Positions 25,606-39,440 are shown, counted from the first letter of the stretch. The stretch is 64,000 nucleotides of DNA from Spisula solida (GCA_947247005.1 OX365948.1:41296601-41360600), one strand, 5' to 3'. Notes: a model not told the origin generated them from the letters alone. Made by a program: numbers and translations.

Positions 25606-26849
25606 TATAAATGTTATGATGCCATGTTTATACATGTATATATGAATACAGAAGATTTTGCATGATATAAATATAAGTTCCCCGAGTATTCTCTTGAAAT
25701 ACGTAATTTTGCTATGAGGCACATAACACTAGTAGACAGACACGACGTGTGCAGTTAATAAATATGTAATATGTACTTATAATTTTCATTAGGATAGAAC
25801 AGGCATATCAAAATATGAAGTATATTAAACTGCGTTCAAGCCACCTTAAAACATTGAACATATTCCAACTGATTATAGGTACCCTAACCTCCGTCTATAA
25901 AAGTTGGCAGAATTCGGAAAAATCGGATAAGAAGCAACTAAGAATCTTCAACACAACTAGTGGGGTGCCTTTTAATTTTATTAATTTCTTTCTGATAATG
26001 CCATCAGTATCTTGATAAGGCAAGGAAATGGGTCTGACGGAAGATAACACGGTGCTAACCAAAGTCTCGTACCTGCCAAAATACTTATCAAATACTTCTA
26101 AAAATACATGAAAAATCATCCCGGTGACTAATGTAATTTTCAGAGCATTTATTCAAGTATTCCGTTCAGTATTCTGTTCATCAGATTGGGAATGATCACT
26201 GATCAGATCGGGGATAGTTGGAATTGTTGATCAAACGTATAAAACAGTTTCCTGATAGGTGTAGCATATGATAGTTAATTGATATGCTGTGCAGTCCACA
26301 ATGATAAAACATCGTATTGAAGGGAAGCAATTAATAACGATTTATATCAACCATTGATTTTCATCACTGATCACATACGGTTAATGAACACACTTGAAAT
26401 TTAACCAACAAAAGACACTATATCCGGCCAATACCTGAATGTCTATTGATCCGACAGGTTCTGTTCTGTTCTGTTTTGTTCTGTTTTGTTCTGCTTTTGC
26501 GTGTTCCAAGTTCCTTTAGAAGTGCTTACAAATTCTTTTAATCTCGAAGACTCTCGAGTAAGTGATAATTAGTCCACGCTTCTTTCTTAAATCTTACCAC
26601 TTTAAAGGTATATTTAAATTGGAAAATATTACTTTAGAGTTAATTGAAAATTGCAAACAAGGTGTAAGTTAATTGAAGTTTCCTTATATATACACTATCT
26701 ATAGTCTCCCTAGGCATATTAGAAAGCTTAAATTCTTTACAATACTATCTTACATTTATCCAGACATTATATAAATGAAAGCATAACATGAGTTACTGCC
26801 CTTATTTTAAAATAAAATCCTATCTGTTACTGTCAATACAACAAGTAAC

Positions 26850-27445
26850 TGTTCTTGTTCATCAATACAGCATGAGTTTCAGCCCTTGTTTATGAATATT
26901 GTATGATTTACTGTCCTTGTTAAACAATATTGTTTGAGTTACTGCCCTTGTTTATCAATATAGCATGAATTTCAGCCCTTGTTAATGAATATCGTATGAT
27001 TTACTGTCCTTGTTAAACAATATTGTTTGAGTTAGTGTCCTTGTTTATCAATATAGCATGAATTTCAGCCCTTGTTAATGAATATTGTATGATTTACTGT
27101 CCTTGTTAAACAATATTGTTTGAGTTAGTGTCCTTGTTTATCAATATAGCATGAATTTCAGCCCTTGTTTATGAATATTGTTTGAGTTACTGCCCTTGTT
27201 TATCAATATAACAAGAATTACTTTCCTTGTTTATTCATATAACATGAGTTACTGTCTTTGTTTGTTTTATTTAATGCAGCATGAGTTACTGCCCTTGTTT
27301 ACCAATATAATGATATCTAATATAGCATGAGTTACAGCCCTTGTTTAAGCATGACTTACTGTTCTTGTTAACAAATGAGTTACTGCCCTTGTTTAAGCAT
27401 GAGTAACTGTTCTTGTTTACAAATGAGTTACTAACCCTTTTTACG
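26850..27445. repeat. Minisatellite, unit about 30 bp with longer-period copies
   Basis: Units built on CATGAGTTACTGCCCTTGTT plus TATCAATATAG. Near 26960-27170 groups of units repeat as a longer block. Confidence 0.92.
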
Positions 27446-27931
27446 CTTGAGTTTTTATACTTGTTTACCAGGAACACCCTATCTAATGTACGACCAGAAA
27501 ATATCAAGGTATCATAGAAATGATCTGGCATACAACATAGATTGAAACATGTTTGTGTAGCAGTGCTTTAATGTGCAGACTAAATGTAAGTACTAAATTG
27601 GCTTCCAACTGATATGTGTATGGGGGGTTGGTTTATTTTTGCTTCAAGCAAACATTTGTGCAAGAAATGGCATGATAAACATGTTGGTTGCTGAAGTCAG
27701 TTTTGCAGTTTAAGATGCATGTTATGCGCACAGTTTTTTCTCCAGAGACATACCAACTTTACTGCGAAAGATTTTGTTCCATGCTCAGCTTTTTTCTCCA
27801 AAGACAATACCAATTTTAACAGTTTAAGATGTACATGTTTGTACAGTACAGCCTCTTTAAAGCAGCACCCTTTAGGAAAGACTTGGCTGTTGTACACAGG
27901 TTGTTGCTCCAGAGAGGTCAAGTTAATAAAG

Positions 27932-28145
27932 TAAAGGTTAATTTTGGTACAAAATGATTACGTTGTTTAAGAGAGGTTGTTGCTCTTCTAGGGGCCGCTC
28001 TGGAGAGGTTGCACAATAATTCTAGGCTCATCTTTTTCAAAGGTTAATTTCGGTACAAAATGATTAAGATGTTTAAGAGAGGTTGTTGCTTGTCTGAGGG
28101 CCGCTCTGGAGAGGTTGCACAATATTTCCAGGTTCATCCTTTTCT
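27932..28145. repeat. Two-copy 107-bp tandem repeat
   Basis: A unit with GGTACAAAATGATTA and GGCCGCTCTGGAGAGGTTGC occurs at 27932 and again at about 28039. Confidence 0.88.
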
Positions 28146-28984
28146 CCTAAGACAATACAATTTTCTCAGAAGCAGAAATTAATTTTAACATATGTCAACC
28201 TTCTGTATAGACACACAATTTATGTATTTACGTCTCAGGAGGCATTCGCAACACCTTACAATCACTGACGGCCATCTTTATGCGTGAACACCATCTACAA
28301 TCTGATTGGCTTAAAACAGGTGCAAATTTCTACAGATGTTTACGTAAAAAAACATTTATGATGTACAATATAGAAACATACATAAAATTCAATACTCAGA
28401 CGAATGTCAGAAGCAAGGAGCCAATCAACGCACTCAAAGGCAATGAACTGTATTCTGGCATTTACTATTTTCTAGAAGTAAATCTTTTAATGTCAATTTG
28501 AATGATTTTAGTAGAAAAAAAAACATCATGATCAAGAGACATGAAAATAGGTCTGCAACCGTTTATGAGTAGTCTAGCGTGGGTTCTTTTGTGTTTGATT
28601 TGGAATCATGTTTTCATAAGACACCCTGCCGACACAGGTGCGGTACTACGTATATTCAAGACCATAGTTCATGACACCTTCTCTTTTATTATCATAGCTT
28701 TAGTACAATTTTGGCAACTAAATACATAAGTGAATTCTACATCGTTTCCCTTGCATGGTAAAATCCAAGGTCGATCAAATATGCAAATGGTCCTATTTAA
28801 TTTTGTATGGTAAAAACTAACATAGACCAAATATTCACAACGGTCCTATCCAGTTGGAATTCTCTGACTTAGCTATTGTTTGTCCTAATTTTAACACATG
28901 GGAGTTCGAACATGCCGTCAGACACATAACGTGTTTATAGTTAAATTCTACTGTAAGCTACATAGAAAACACTGATGAAAAAGT

Positions 28985-29485
28985 AATCCAAATGAACTGA
29001 CCCAATTTGTTGATGCAGAGTACAACAATAAAGGCAGAGTTATCCAAATGAATGGACCAATTTGTTGATGTAGAGTACAACAATAAAGGCAGAGTTATCC
29101 AAATGAATGGACCAATTTGTTGATGCAGAGTACAACAATAAAGGCAGAGTTATCCAAATGAATGGACCAATTTGTTGATGCAGAGTACAACATTAAAGTC
29201 AGAGTAATCCAAATGAATGGACCAATTTTTTATGTAAAATTTAACAGTAAAGGCAGAGTTATCCAAATTAATAGACCGATTTGTTGATAATGGAGGATAC
29301 AACAGTCAAGATAAATCTAAGAACCAATTTTTTATTCAAAATACAACAGTAAAGGCCAAGGAATCCAAATAAACAGACCAATTAGATGATGCAGGATAAC
29401 AACTGTAAAGTCAGAGTAATCCAAATGAATGGACCATTTTTTAACCAGTATGCAACAGCAATAAAAGCAGAGTAATCCAATTGAA
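28985..29485. repeat. 55-bp tandem array
   Basis: About eight units containing TCCAAATGAATGGACCAATT and AGAGTACAACAATAAAGGCA. The first copies are near-identical and the later ones decay towards 29480. Confidence 0.93.
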
Positions 29486-30055
29486 GTCTTAGAGAGTACT
29501 TATGGGAGATAACTAATCAAAGAGATTTTTAGATATTATTTATGACAATACATAGCATGGGAAGATTTCTCACACCAAGAGTTGAAAGTTTAGTTTTAGT
29601 TCTGTTTTTGAGTGTTTTACTTGCTGGCTGCGAGTGGCACTGATCTATCCACCAGTTATATGGCAGCGAGCTGATACCATCTAAGATATCAACGATAGGT
29701 TGTGTGAGTGTATAAAACACACCATGGTAGCTCAGAAACATGGCTTCCAGGTTTGATACTAGGCAACTTGTGTAACATCAAACATTTTATCTTCTATCGA
29801 AATGACAGATTTACATTGACTAAATACATAATGATTGAATCAACATCTTGTGTGAAAACTCTTTTTTAAGGCAGCAAAATAACTTCGGTTTTTGTTTTAA
29901 GCAGCAATACAACTTATGTTTCTTGTTTATATATGTCTTGCAACGGTATACCTTTCAATGTATTTGATGTATTAGCATAGCCCTAAGTCATTGAAAAAAC
30001 TGTTGGTTTCTGGTATCCTAACCAATAAGGAGATTTTAAAATATTTACTGTAGAT

Positions 30056-30122
30056 ACAGTGTAGCAATACCACGTGACTTTTGACTACAGTTACAAGAAG
30101 AAATTTGTAAACATTTGAAAAC
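30056..30122. mobile_element. Outer left arm of a split palindromic element
   Basis: CAGTGTAGCAATACCACGTG and the sequence that follows are the reverse complement of 32515-32577. The rest of the left arm resumes at about 32226, after the inserted element. Confidence 0.85.
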
Positions 30123-30699
30123 AAGAGGGCCCAAAGGGCCCTAGGTCGCTCACCTGTCGTACTAGTGCATTCACACCCCTATGGTGATCCTACACATTTT
30201 CTGAATAAAATTTAAGGAAATTCAGCCTCTATTGCAAGTTTTTGTATGATTTGACCATGTGACCTAGCGTTTGACCCCAGATGACTTAATTAATATCAAA
30301 CTTAACCTAGATTGTGTTGAGATGATTATTAGGACCAAATTTCATAACGATTAAGTCGAAATTGTAACCTCTGGTGACTACACAGGGTTTTTCTATGATC
30401 TGACCTATAATTTAAACAAAATATTTCCTCCATATAACTGTACAAATACATGCTATAAAGACAGAACAATACCTAAACACTTAAAAAAAATAATTATGGT
30501 TCCAGTGGGGTTTGAACACACGACCCTCAGGAAAATGTCAATTGACATTGTGACCATGTTTTTGACGCCAGATGACCCAAAATCGAACTTGGCCTAGATT
30601 TTGTTGACAGGATCATTGTGACAAAGTTTCATAAAGATTAAGTTGAAATTGTAACCTCTGGTGACTGACTACACAAGGTTTTTCTATGATTTGACCTTT

Positions 30700-30890
30700 A
30701 TTTTAAACAAAATATTTTGGAATATTTTTCCTCCATATAACTGTACAAATACAAAGTTTCATAAAGATTAAGTTGAAATTGTAACCTCTGGTGACTGACT
30801 ACACAAGGTTTTTCTATGATTTGACCTTTATTTTAAACAAAATATTTTGGAATATTTTTCCTCCATATAACTGTACAAATACATGCTATC
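30700..30890. repeat. Tandem duplication inside the dispersed element
   Basis: About 120 bp containing GTGACTGACTACACAAGGTT and CTCCATATAACTGTACAAAT is present twice in succession. Confidence 0.85.
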
Positions 30891-31574
30891 AAGACAAAAC
30901 AATACCTAAACACTTAAAAAAATAAAAATTAAAAAATAAAAATTATGGTTCCTGAGTGGGGGTTGAACCCATGACCATCAGGAAAATGTACAAATACATG
31001 CTATAAAGACAAAACAATACCTAAACACTTAAAAAAATAAAAATTAAAAAATAAAAATTATGGTTCCAGTGGGGGTTGAACCCACGACCATCAGGAAAAT
31101 GTACAAATAAATGCTATAAAGACAAAACAATACCTAAACACTAAAAAAAAAAAAAAAAAAAAAAAAAATTATGGTTCCAGTGGGGGTTGAACCCACGACC
31201 ATCAGGAAAATGTACAAATACATGCTATAAAGACAAAACAATACCTAAACACTTAAAAAAATAAAAATAAAAATTATGGTTCCAGTGGGGGTTGAACCCA
31301 CGACCAACAGGAATATGTACAAATACATGCTATAAAGACAAAACAATACCTAAACACTAAAAAAAAAAAAAAAAAATTATGGTTCCAGTGGGGGTTGAAC
31401 CCACGACCATCAGGAAAATGTACAAATAAATGCTTTACAGACAAAACAATACCTAAACACTCAAAAAAAATAAAAATAAAAAAATAAAAATTATGGTTCC
31501 CGTGGGGGTTGAACCCACGACCATCAGGAAAATGTACAAATACATGTTATAAAGACAAAACAATACCTAAACAT

Positions 31575-31609
<35 letters not shown>

Positions 31610-31795
31610 ATGGTTCCAGTGGGGGTTGAACCCACGACCATCAGGAAAATGTACAAATAAATGCTTTACAGACAAAACAATACCTAAACACTAAAAAAAA
31701 ATAAAAATAAAAATGATGGTTCCAGTGGGGCTTGAACCCATGACCCTCAGGAAAATGTCTACGCTCCCTACAGCGCTTTGATTTCCACTTAACTG
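30890..31795. repeat. Array of about 110-bp units carrying a tRNA-like box B
   Basis: About eight units, each with GACAAAACAATACCTAAACA, a variable A-rich tract and GGGGGTTGAACCCACGACC. Read on the minus strand, the last contains GGTTCAACCC, which fits the RNA polymerase III box B pattern, followed by a T run. The last unit (31715-31795) looks most like a complete tRNA-derived region on the minus strand. Confidence 0.85.
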
Positions 31796-32225
31796 TTACA
31801 ATTCACACCCTGCTTATAATACTAGAATATTTTGATATTTGACCTTTACAAAATTGCTGTGAACCCTGATACACATTTTCATTGGTTGATGAAAGTTTAT
31901 TGTATGTATAGAGAGTAGAGAGTTACAGCAGAGAGTTAAGTGACCATGAAGACTACATGTTGAAAGGTTTAAAACAAGCTTTTTTCTATAATTTGACCTA
32001 GTGAGCTAGTTTTTGACCTCAGATGACCCAATATCGAACTTGACCTAGATTTTGTTGAGATGATCATTGTGACCAAGTTTCATAAAGATTAGGCCAAAAT
32101 TGTGACCTCTAGAGAGGACACAACCCAATTGTTGACGGACGGACAGACGGACGGACGGACGGACGACGGACGAAGTGTGATCACAAAAGCTCACTCTGTC
32201 ACTTTGTGACAGGTGAGCTAATAAA

Positions 32226-32590
32226 ATAGCCATAAGTATTTTATTTCTTCATCGATTTCTATAAAATATATGCTACGCTAAGGGGGAAATTATTTGCTTT
32301 CCATGAAATATAAAATCTATTTCAGCAGCTTTACCGATTTTTCAATTACCCTGTGAAACCTACACGTTTCAGGGTTTCACAGGGTAATTGACAAAACGCA
32401 CATCCGCTGAATAAGATTTTATATTTCATGCAAAAGCAAACAATGTTCCCCTTAGCGTGGCGTAGATTTAATAGAAATCGTTGAAGAAAAAAAATACTTA
32501 TGGCTACATTTGTGTTCCAATGTTTACAAATTTCTACTTGGAACTGTAGTAAAAAACCACGTGGTATTGCTACACTGAGATATGTATAGG
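32226..32590. mobile_element. Inner left arm, loop and full right arm of a palindromic element
   Basis: The left arm from AGCCATAAGTATTTTATTTC to ATTACCCTGTGAAACC pairs with the right arm, which starts GGTTTCACAGGGTAAT at about 32373 and runs to 32510. Beyond that the right arm continues and pairs with 30056-30122. Total arm length is about 200 bp with a loop of around 10 bp. Confidence 0.85.
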
Positions 32591-32962
32591 GAAAAACGAG
32601 CCCCACTCACTGGTGGCCATTTTATACAGATTATGACTAAAAAGTAAATTTTCCCAAAATAGCTACTAAAACAATTTGCTATTTATTTTTGCATAACGGC
32701 TAGAAGTGCATCTGTTTATTTAGGTATTTAAAGAAAACATTCATCAATAAAGGTTATCATAACAAGAAAACATTAGACACTTCTAGAAACTATTCAAACA
32801 CTTAAAAATCCCATAAACAGTTATTTAGTGCAAGAATTATTGTTAGATTTAAATGCATATGACTTTCACTAAACACTTAAATTGACTAAAACTATCCTTA
32901 GGACTCATGTTGAAGCTCAGATAAACTTAATTTCTTCTGCATGTACAGCAACTGATAAGTTG

Positions 32963-33455
32963 TAGGGAACTTCTAGTAAACCCAGTAAAAGCAATCTGCT
33001 TGGAACTTCTAGTAAACCCAGTAAAAGCGATCTGCTCAAAACTTCTAGTAAACCCAGTAAAAGCGATCTGCTCTGAACTTCTAGTAAACCCTGTTAAAGA
33101 TATCTGGAACTTCTAGTAAACCCAGTAAAAGCGATCAGCTCAGAACTTCTAGTAAACCCAGTAAAAGCAATCTGCTTGGAACTTCTAGTAAACCTAGTAA
33201 AAGCAATCTGTTCGGAACTTCTAGTAAACCCAGTAAAAGCGATCTGCTCTGAACTTCTAGTAAACCCTGTTAAAGATATCTGGAACTTCTAGTAAACCCA
33301 GTAAAAGCGATCAGCTCAGAACTTCTAGTAAACCCAGTAAAAGCAATCTGCTTGGAACTTCTAGTAAACCCAGTAAAAGCGATCTGTTCGGAACTTCTAG
33401 TAAACCTAGTAACAGCAATCTGGAACTTCTAGTAAACCCAGTAACAGCAATCTGC
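32963..33455. repeat. 36-bp tandem array
   Basis: Thirteen or so units built on ACTTCTAGTAAACCCAGTAA. A five-unit block including the shorter variant with GTTAAAGATATCTGG occurs twice. Confidence 0.93.
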
Positions 33456-35144
33456 TCATATCCCTGTACTATTGTACATTTGAATTTATTCAACAGACAG
33501 TTTGAAAAGCTATTAATGTTGAAGTGTAAATCTAGTCAATAAGAACAGCATAGTCTATTTCCTGAATTCATTACGATAGAACCTATAAATTTGTCTGGGA
33601 TTCTGAATTCAAGACACGCCCTAAAATACGATCAAATGAATAACATGTACAGGTCTTACACAGACTTAAGAATTGATTTTTCAGAGTGACTTGAAGTAGA
33701 TGGATAAATACAAAATGCATTTAGATGTTCAGACAAGACTTCATTTTTGACTGATCACCATTGCAATCACACTGGATGAAATATGACTTAAAATGGTGAA
33801 AACTCCCCTAAAGCCACATTGCACTAACTGCGGCTTACACTAATATAGACTCTCCTAAAATATCCAAGGATGACATTACAGATATTGTTTTACTTACAAC
33901 TGTTTTTTGATTAATCAAACAATTTTCTATAAGGATGGCAACGGATACCAAAATTGGTATCCGGATTGCCGGATTGCTATCCGAATATCCGTATCAAAAA
34001 TGAACCAGGCATTGAGCGCAGGAAGGATGAAGTAATATTGTTCAAGGATTTAGTATTGGTTTACATTATAAGTTTTAATAACTTTGTTTTTGATTCATCA
34101 GACAATGTTCTGTTTAAAGGACAAGGTTCATTTATGGCTTAATTTAGCCCTAGGTTTTATTGAAAAAATATAAATGCGTGTTTCAATAAATATTTTTTAT
34201 ATGTTTCTTTATAATAACCTAACATTGTCTCCATTCTAATTTCCTGAGATGACGTGCGTAAATAATTATTTCTCCTCTTTATCGAAGGCCGTTTTCTAGT
34301 TTCTGTCTGTGCAGGATTGTGTCGTCAAACCGGGTTTAATGCATTTTGTGAACATTCTATGCTCGACACAGGCGACATATTGTGTACGTGTATTGATAAA
34401 AGTTGTATTTTTTATGTATAATACTATATTATCTTGAAGTGTGCAGTATAAATTAAATGATTGCATTCGGCTTGTTTAAAATATTGGACATAATGTTGAG
34501 TTGGGTATATGAGGGCCAGTCATAAACTCAGATCCCTGTCATATTCATAGTATAGATGTGAAAGATTTTTTATCGGGTCGAATCTCTTTGCTTTTAAGTA
34601 CTGATATAACTGACAGTGACAAAATTCTGACTGGTACTTTTCTGTTTTCATGTATTTTATACCAGGTTTTAATTTTAATCAGCAGCCAGAGTTAATTTTC
34701 AAAGAATTAGTCATCAACCTGTTAACAACTTTAAGTGCTTTTCCACAAGCGACTGATGATTTCTCCACATGCGGAGGACAGTAACAAATGTTAAAATTTC
34801 TCCACTCATTCCACCAACTAACCTAGCCGCGGACCCGCTAAATTATATAATTTGATATGTTTGTTACATTTTATTTGTACTAGCTGCGTATGCATCATGC
34901 AGTTAACATCTGCAAGGGATTGACTCACACATACTTGATAGAACTCTGTCCTTAATTGTGTTATCGATATATTTCAACAAATCAAGTATTGAATTCAACC
35001 AGTAATCAAACGGCAAAAAACTTTCAGTGAAAAAAATAACATAACTCTTGATTACTAAAAGCCTATGCCGATTTTAATCTGAAATCACAGCATGTTGGCA
35101 GTACGAGAAATTCAACTCTGTAACAGATGCGGATGGAATATTTC

Positions 35145-35600
35145 TATGAACCCTCCCCCCTTATATTCCAATAATGGTCAAGTCCAAAATTAATAATATC
35201 CCCCTTATATTCCAATAATGGTCAAGTCCAAAACTAATAATATCCCCCTTATATTCCAATAATGGTCAAGTCCAAGACTAATAATATCCCCCTTATATTC
35301 CAATAATGGTCAAGTCCAAAACTAATAATATCCCCCTTATATTCCAATAATGGTCAAGTCCAAAACTAATAATATCCCCCTTATATTCCAATAATGGTCA
35401 AGTCCAAGACTAATAATATCCCCCTTATATTCCAATAATGGTCAAGTCCAAAACTAATAATATCCCCCTTATATTCCAATAATGGTCAAGTCCAAAACTA
35501 ATAATATCCCCCTAATATTCCAACAATGGTCAAGTCCAAAACTAATTATAATCCTGACCCTAATATTCCAATAATGGTCAAGTCTGAAATTAATAATTAG
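35145..35600. repeat. 44-bp tandem array
   Basis: About ten near-identical units of CCCCCTTATATTCCAATAAT plus GGTCAAGTCCAAAACTAATA, decaying at the right end. Confidence 0.95.
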
Positions 35601-36099
35601 CCCTTTTATTTTTTACTTACAGGGAGGTCATTGAAAATAATTTTCACAAATTACAGGTATGATTAATAGTAAGTAGGGTATAAAATGTTAATGATTTCAG
35701 TTGGATTTTATATCAAAAAGCTGAAATTATGAAATTCTACACATTTATGTTGCTACCATTTTGAAGTTCTACATATTTATGTAGCTAATGAGCAAATTGG
35801 TCTGTAGTATATCATATGTTTGAAATTTATGACATAATCATCAAATTACCAGTCATAAATTAATACATGACCACAAAATTAGCACATTTTGCATAAAGTG
35901 TCCATAAAATATTTCCATATTAAGCCTGATAGATATAGTTTGTGTCATTTTGATTGAAAACCTCCATTGTTTCCATGACAACATTTTATAAACCTGATAC
36001 AGTTCTGACGTAAAAGTCATTGACAGTAACTGTTCCTGCGCGTTCATTATCAAGAAAATTTTATCTACATATACAGCTACTTAAGGATAGCTGAGTTTC

Positions 36100-36530
36100 A
36101 AAACAATTTTTTTTTAAAGATGGCTCAGATTTTGCAAACATTTTGAAGGATTGCCCAGTTTTGAAACAAACATTTACAAGGATGGCCCTGAGTTTTGAAA
36201 CAAACATTTTCAAGGATGGCCCTGAGTTTTGAAACAAACATTTTTTACAAGGACCAGGCCCAGATTTTACAAACACTTTTATAAGGATGGCCCAGTTTTA
36301 AAGCAAACATCTTGAAGGATTGTCCAGTTTTGAAACAAACATTTTCAAGGATGGTCCAGTTTTGAAACAAACATTTTCAAGGATGGCCCTGAGTTTTGAA
36401 AAAAACAATTTTAAGGATTGCCCAGTTTTGAAACAAACATTTTCAAGGATGGCCCTGAGTTTTGAAACAAACATTTTCAAGGATGGCCCTGAGTTTTGAA
36501 ACAAACATTTTCAAGGATGGCCCTGAGTTG
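36100..36530. repeat. Minisatellite, unit about 33 bp
   Basis: About thirteen units of GTTTTGAAACAAACATTTTC and AAGGATGGCCCTGA. It produces repetitive minus-strand frames judged non-coding. Confidence 0.93.
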
Positions 36531-37949
36531 TGACAGTATTAAGCACACCAGTACAGAATTATATGCAATCAAAATTCCAGCGATCAACATGAATTATTAA
36601 TCATCAGTAGGCCACTATCATTGAAGTATATATCTGTTTAATGCTGAACTTCAGATGTCTACTCATACTGACAGAGATAGATAACTGTGGGTTTTCAGGT
36701 TACATACAAATCCAGGACAAGTTTCCAATATGTTCATTTTCCATGTATTTTAAACATGTAAGTTCCTATTTAACAAGATTTAACCAGGTTGTTTTGGGAT
36801 AACAAACTCATGGGCAATAACCAAAAAGTATTACAATCAATGAACAAAAATTATTTACGGGGGTGTCAACAGGGCCAAACTAAAATTCAGGAAAATCGTA
36901 TGTGGCCGACCATTTTAGCCAAACAAGAGACCTTCAATGACATTGTTTCCATAATTAAGTAAGTTTGTCTTAAAAAAACTTTGCTATTTCTAGAGATATT
37001 TTCATCAAATAACTTTTATTTCGGTCAGAAGCGATTGCTCTATCCCTATTGATAAATCTGGAATGCCGGATAAATCAGGAAAATTGAAACCCCTGGATTT
37101 AACTTCCTATTTCAAGCTGTATAGTATTTCAGCCAATTATAAGACATAAATTATAAGACTAGCTGGTAAATGACCGGTATTATGCAAATAACTATTTTTA
37201 ACTAATATTTTTTGCGTACACATAAACTGCAACGTCACTGTCACAATATCCTAACTGGACTGTAAGTGACTTGATTATTAAAATGCCAAGTACACAGAGC
37301 AATATGGAGTTATACCAGTGCCATTTTAACGATATCTGTATGTCGTTGTTGATATAGTAACCCTGCTGTAACCATTAGAACATTGGAGCCATTATCAACT
37401 TTAAGGCTTGTATCTGAAATGCTGGGTCATCATTGAAACATTCTTGGAATGAAGGTCTTTTAATGTGTAGTGTCCTAACAATCAAAGAATCTGCTTCATG
37501 TAGAATGTAAAAGTAATGAACTTAACTCACAAACTGCTCATAAATTTTGGACAAACAAAGCTGCAATAATCCCCGGGTGATCCTTAAGTGTGTCAACAAT
37601 ATATGCCCTTAATAAGGTAATTATGAAAAAGACTTCAAGACCTCTTTATAGAGTTCCATATGATAATGTTTTGATTAATTCTGGTCTTTGCAGATATGAA
37701 CAATCTGTATATCATGCGTTTTGAAATGTTTCCAAGATTTTATATTTTCACTAAAACTTCAGACAAGTTCAACAAATTACAGGTAGTTTTCTTCAAGTGG
37801 CACAAGCTATTTTGTACAACAGTTACTATTATTAGTTAATTACAAGTGCTGGTTGAAAGATTGGATATTTCCTAGTAAACAGAATATTTCAACATTTAAC
37901 ATACTTGATTTAATGACAGGTAAATGACTTGGAAATGTCATAAACACAG

Positions 37950-38555
37950 GAAAGTTTTTGGAAAGGACAGAAACACAGGTAAATATTTGGAAAGGACAGA
38001 AACACAAGTAAAGGTTTTGGAAAGGACAGAAACACAAGTAAAGGTTTTGGAAAGGACAGAAACACAGGTAAAGGTTTTGGAAAGGACAGAAACACATGTA
38101 AAGGTTTTGGAAAGGACAGAAACACAAGTAAAGGTTTTAGAAAGGACAGAAACACAGGTAAAGGTTTTGGAAAGGACAGAAACACAAGTAAAGGTTTTGG
38201 AAAGGACAGAATAAAAGCCTTTTAGGTAAATGATTTGGAAAGGACAGAAACACAAGTGAGGAATATGGAAAGAACAGAAACCCAGGTAAAGGATTTGGAA
38301 AGGACAGAAACACAAGTACAGGTTTTGGAAAGGACAGAAACACAAGTAAAGGATATTGAAAGGACAGAAACACAAGTAAAGATTTTGGAAAGGACAGAAA
38401 TACAAGTAAAGGATTTAGAAAGGACAGAATCAAAGGTAAATGATTTGAAAAGGACAGAAACACAAGTAAAGGTTTAAAAAGGACAGAAACACAGATAAAG
38501 GTTTTGGAAAGGACATAAACACAAGTAAAGGTTTTGGAAAGGACAGACTCAATAA
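37950..38555. repeat. 30-bp tandem array open in several frames
   Basis: About twenty units of GGAAAGGACAGAAACACAAG plus TAAAGGTTTT. Because 30 is divisible by three and the unit lacks stops in several frames, long 10-residue-repeat frames (LERTETQVKV on plus) appear on both strands. There is no codon or splice evidence that they are genes. Confidence 0.95.
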
Positions 38556-39367
38556 CATAATAAATATTTAAGGGGAGGGATTAATTAAATATCGAAATAC
38601 ATACAGAACTTAAATATTCAATAGTATTTAATAAGGCGTTATTAATACTTAATTGATATCTCAGTGTGCAGGAAATGGCAATATTGTAAGCTCCAAGTTA
38701 ACTTCCTCATTACATTCAGCGATATCAATAAATTTATGATTTTCTATAAAAGATGTCTATCATTATTGATTTAATTATGAGTACAAAACCAATATATTTG
38801 ATACAGTTAATTGTTACCTATAGTTATCTGAAGAATCTAGAGAATTCTGCCTTCTGATTACATTACAAAACAATCAATGAAATTCAACATTCAATTAAGA
38901 GCATTTTCTATAAGGCTTTTGTAAGATAAGACCAATTAGTACATATAGGAGCAATACTGTATAAATGGTTACTGTAAACAAATTTACTTTCGCAAATACT
39001 AACTTTTGCTTTTGCTGATCGTGGGCATATTCGCAACTACAAATTTTCACGTTCATAAGTTTTCTGCAGGGTCCATATTAATGTTTTTAGCAATTTCATG
39101 GCGACTTAATTTCGTGAAATTCTATCATTCGCAGTTTCCGCAAAACTAAATCATGCGAAATAATTTCTAAGTTAACAGTAAATTAGCCAAGTTGAAATAT
39201 TAGTGAATTTCGCAACTTTAACAGACTCGTTGGACTCAACATTCGACCCACGAAAATGTCCATTTATACTGTACTGTAAAATCAACGATTTAAATTTATG
39301 AGTTTTGGGATTTTTGTGGAGGAATATCTTTGTGGATTTAAAAACATTGAAAAGGACACCATAATTT

Positions 39368-39440
39368 GTTAGTTTGTTTATTTGGGTTTAAAGCTATTTC
39401 TCAACAAATTTTCAGTTATATGATAAAAACATGGTGGCCA
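39368..39440. mobile_element. Dispersed SINE-like repeat, 5' fragment
   Basis: GTTTGTTTATTTGGGTTTAA followed by CAACAAATTTTCAGTTATAT. Only the head of the family is present. Confidence 0.6.

Larger units (their letters stand above)
30123..32222. mobile_element. 2.1-kb dispersed repeat of mollusc type, inserted in a palindromic element
   Basis: It begins AGAGGGCCCAAAGGGCCCTA then GGTCGCTCACCTGTC, and ends GACAGGTGAGCTAATAAAA, so GCTCACCTGTC and GACAGGTGAGC form inverted ends. Near the right end is a GGAC tetranucleotide run (32137-32165). Internal phrases such as CATAAAGATTA after CCAAGTTT recur at 30320, 30630, 30750 and 32080, showing internal duplication. There is no protein-coding capacity. 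This repeat type is widespread in bivalve genomes; the class is uncertain. Confidence 0.8.

Noticed and set aside
37924..38477. Repetitive open frames with LERTETQVKV or Cys/Phe-rich 10-residue repeats
   Set aside because: Product of the 30-bp array; open on both strands and in more than one frame.
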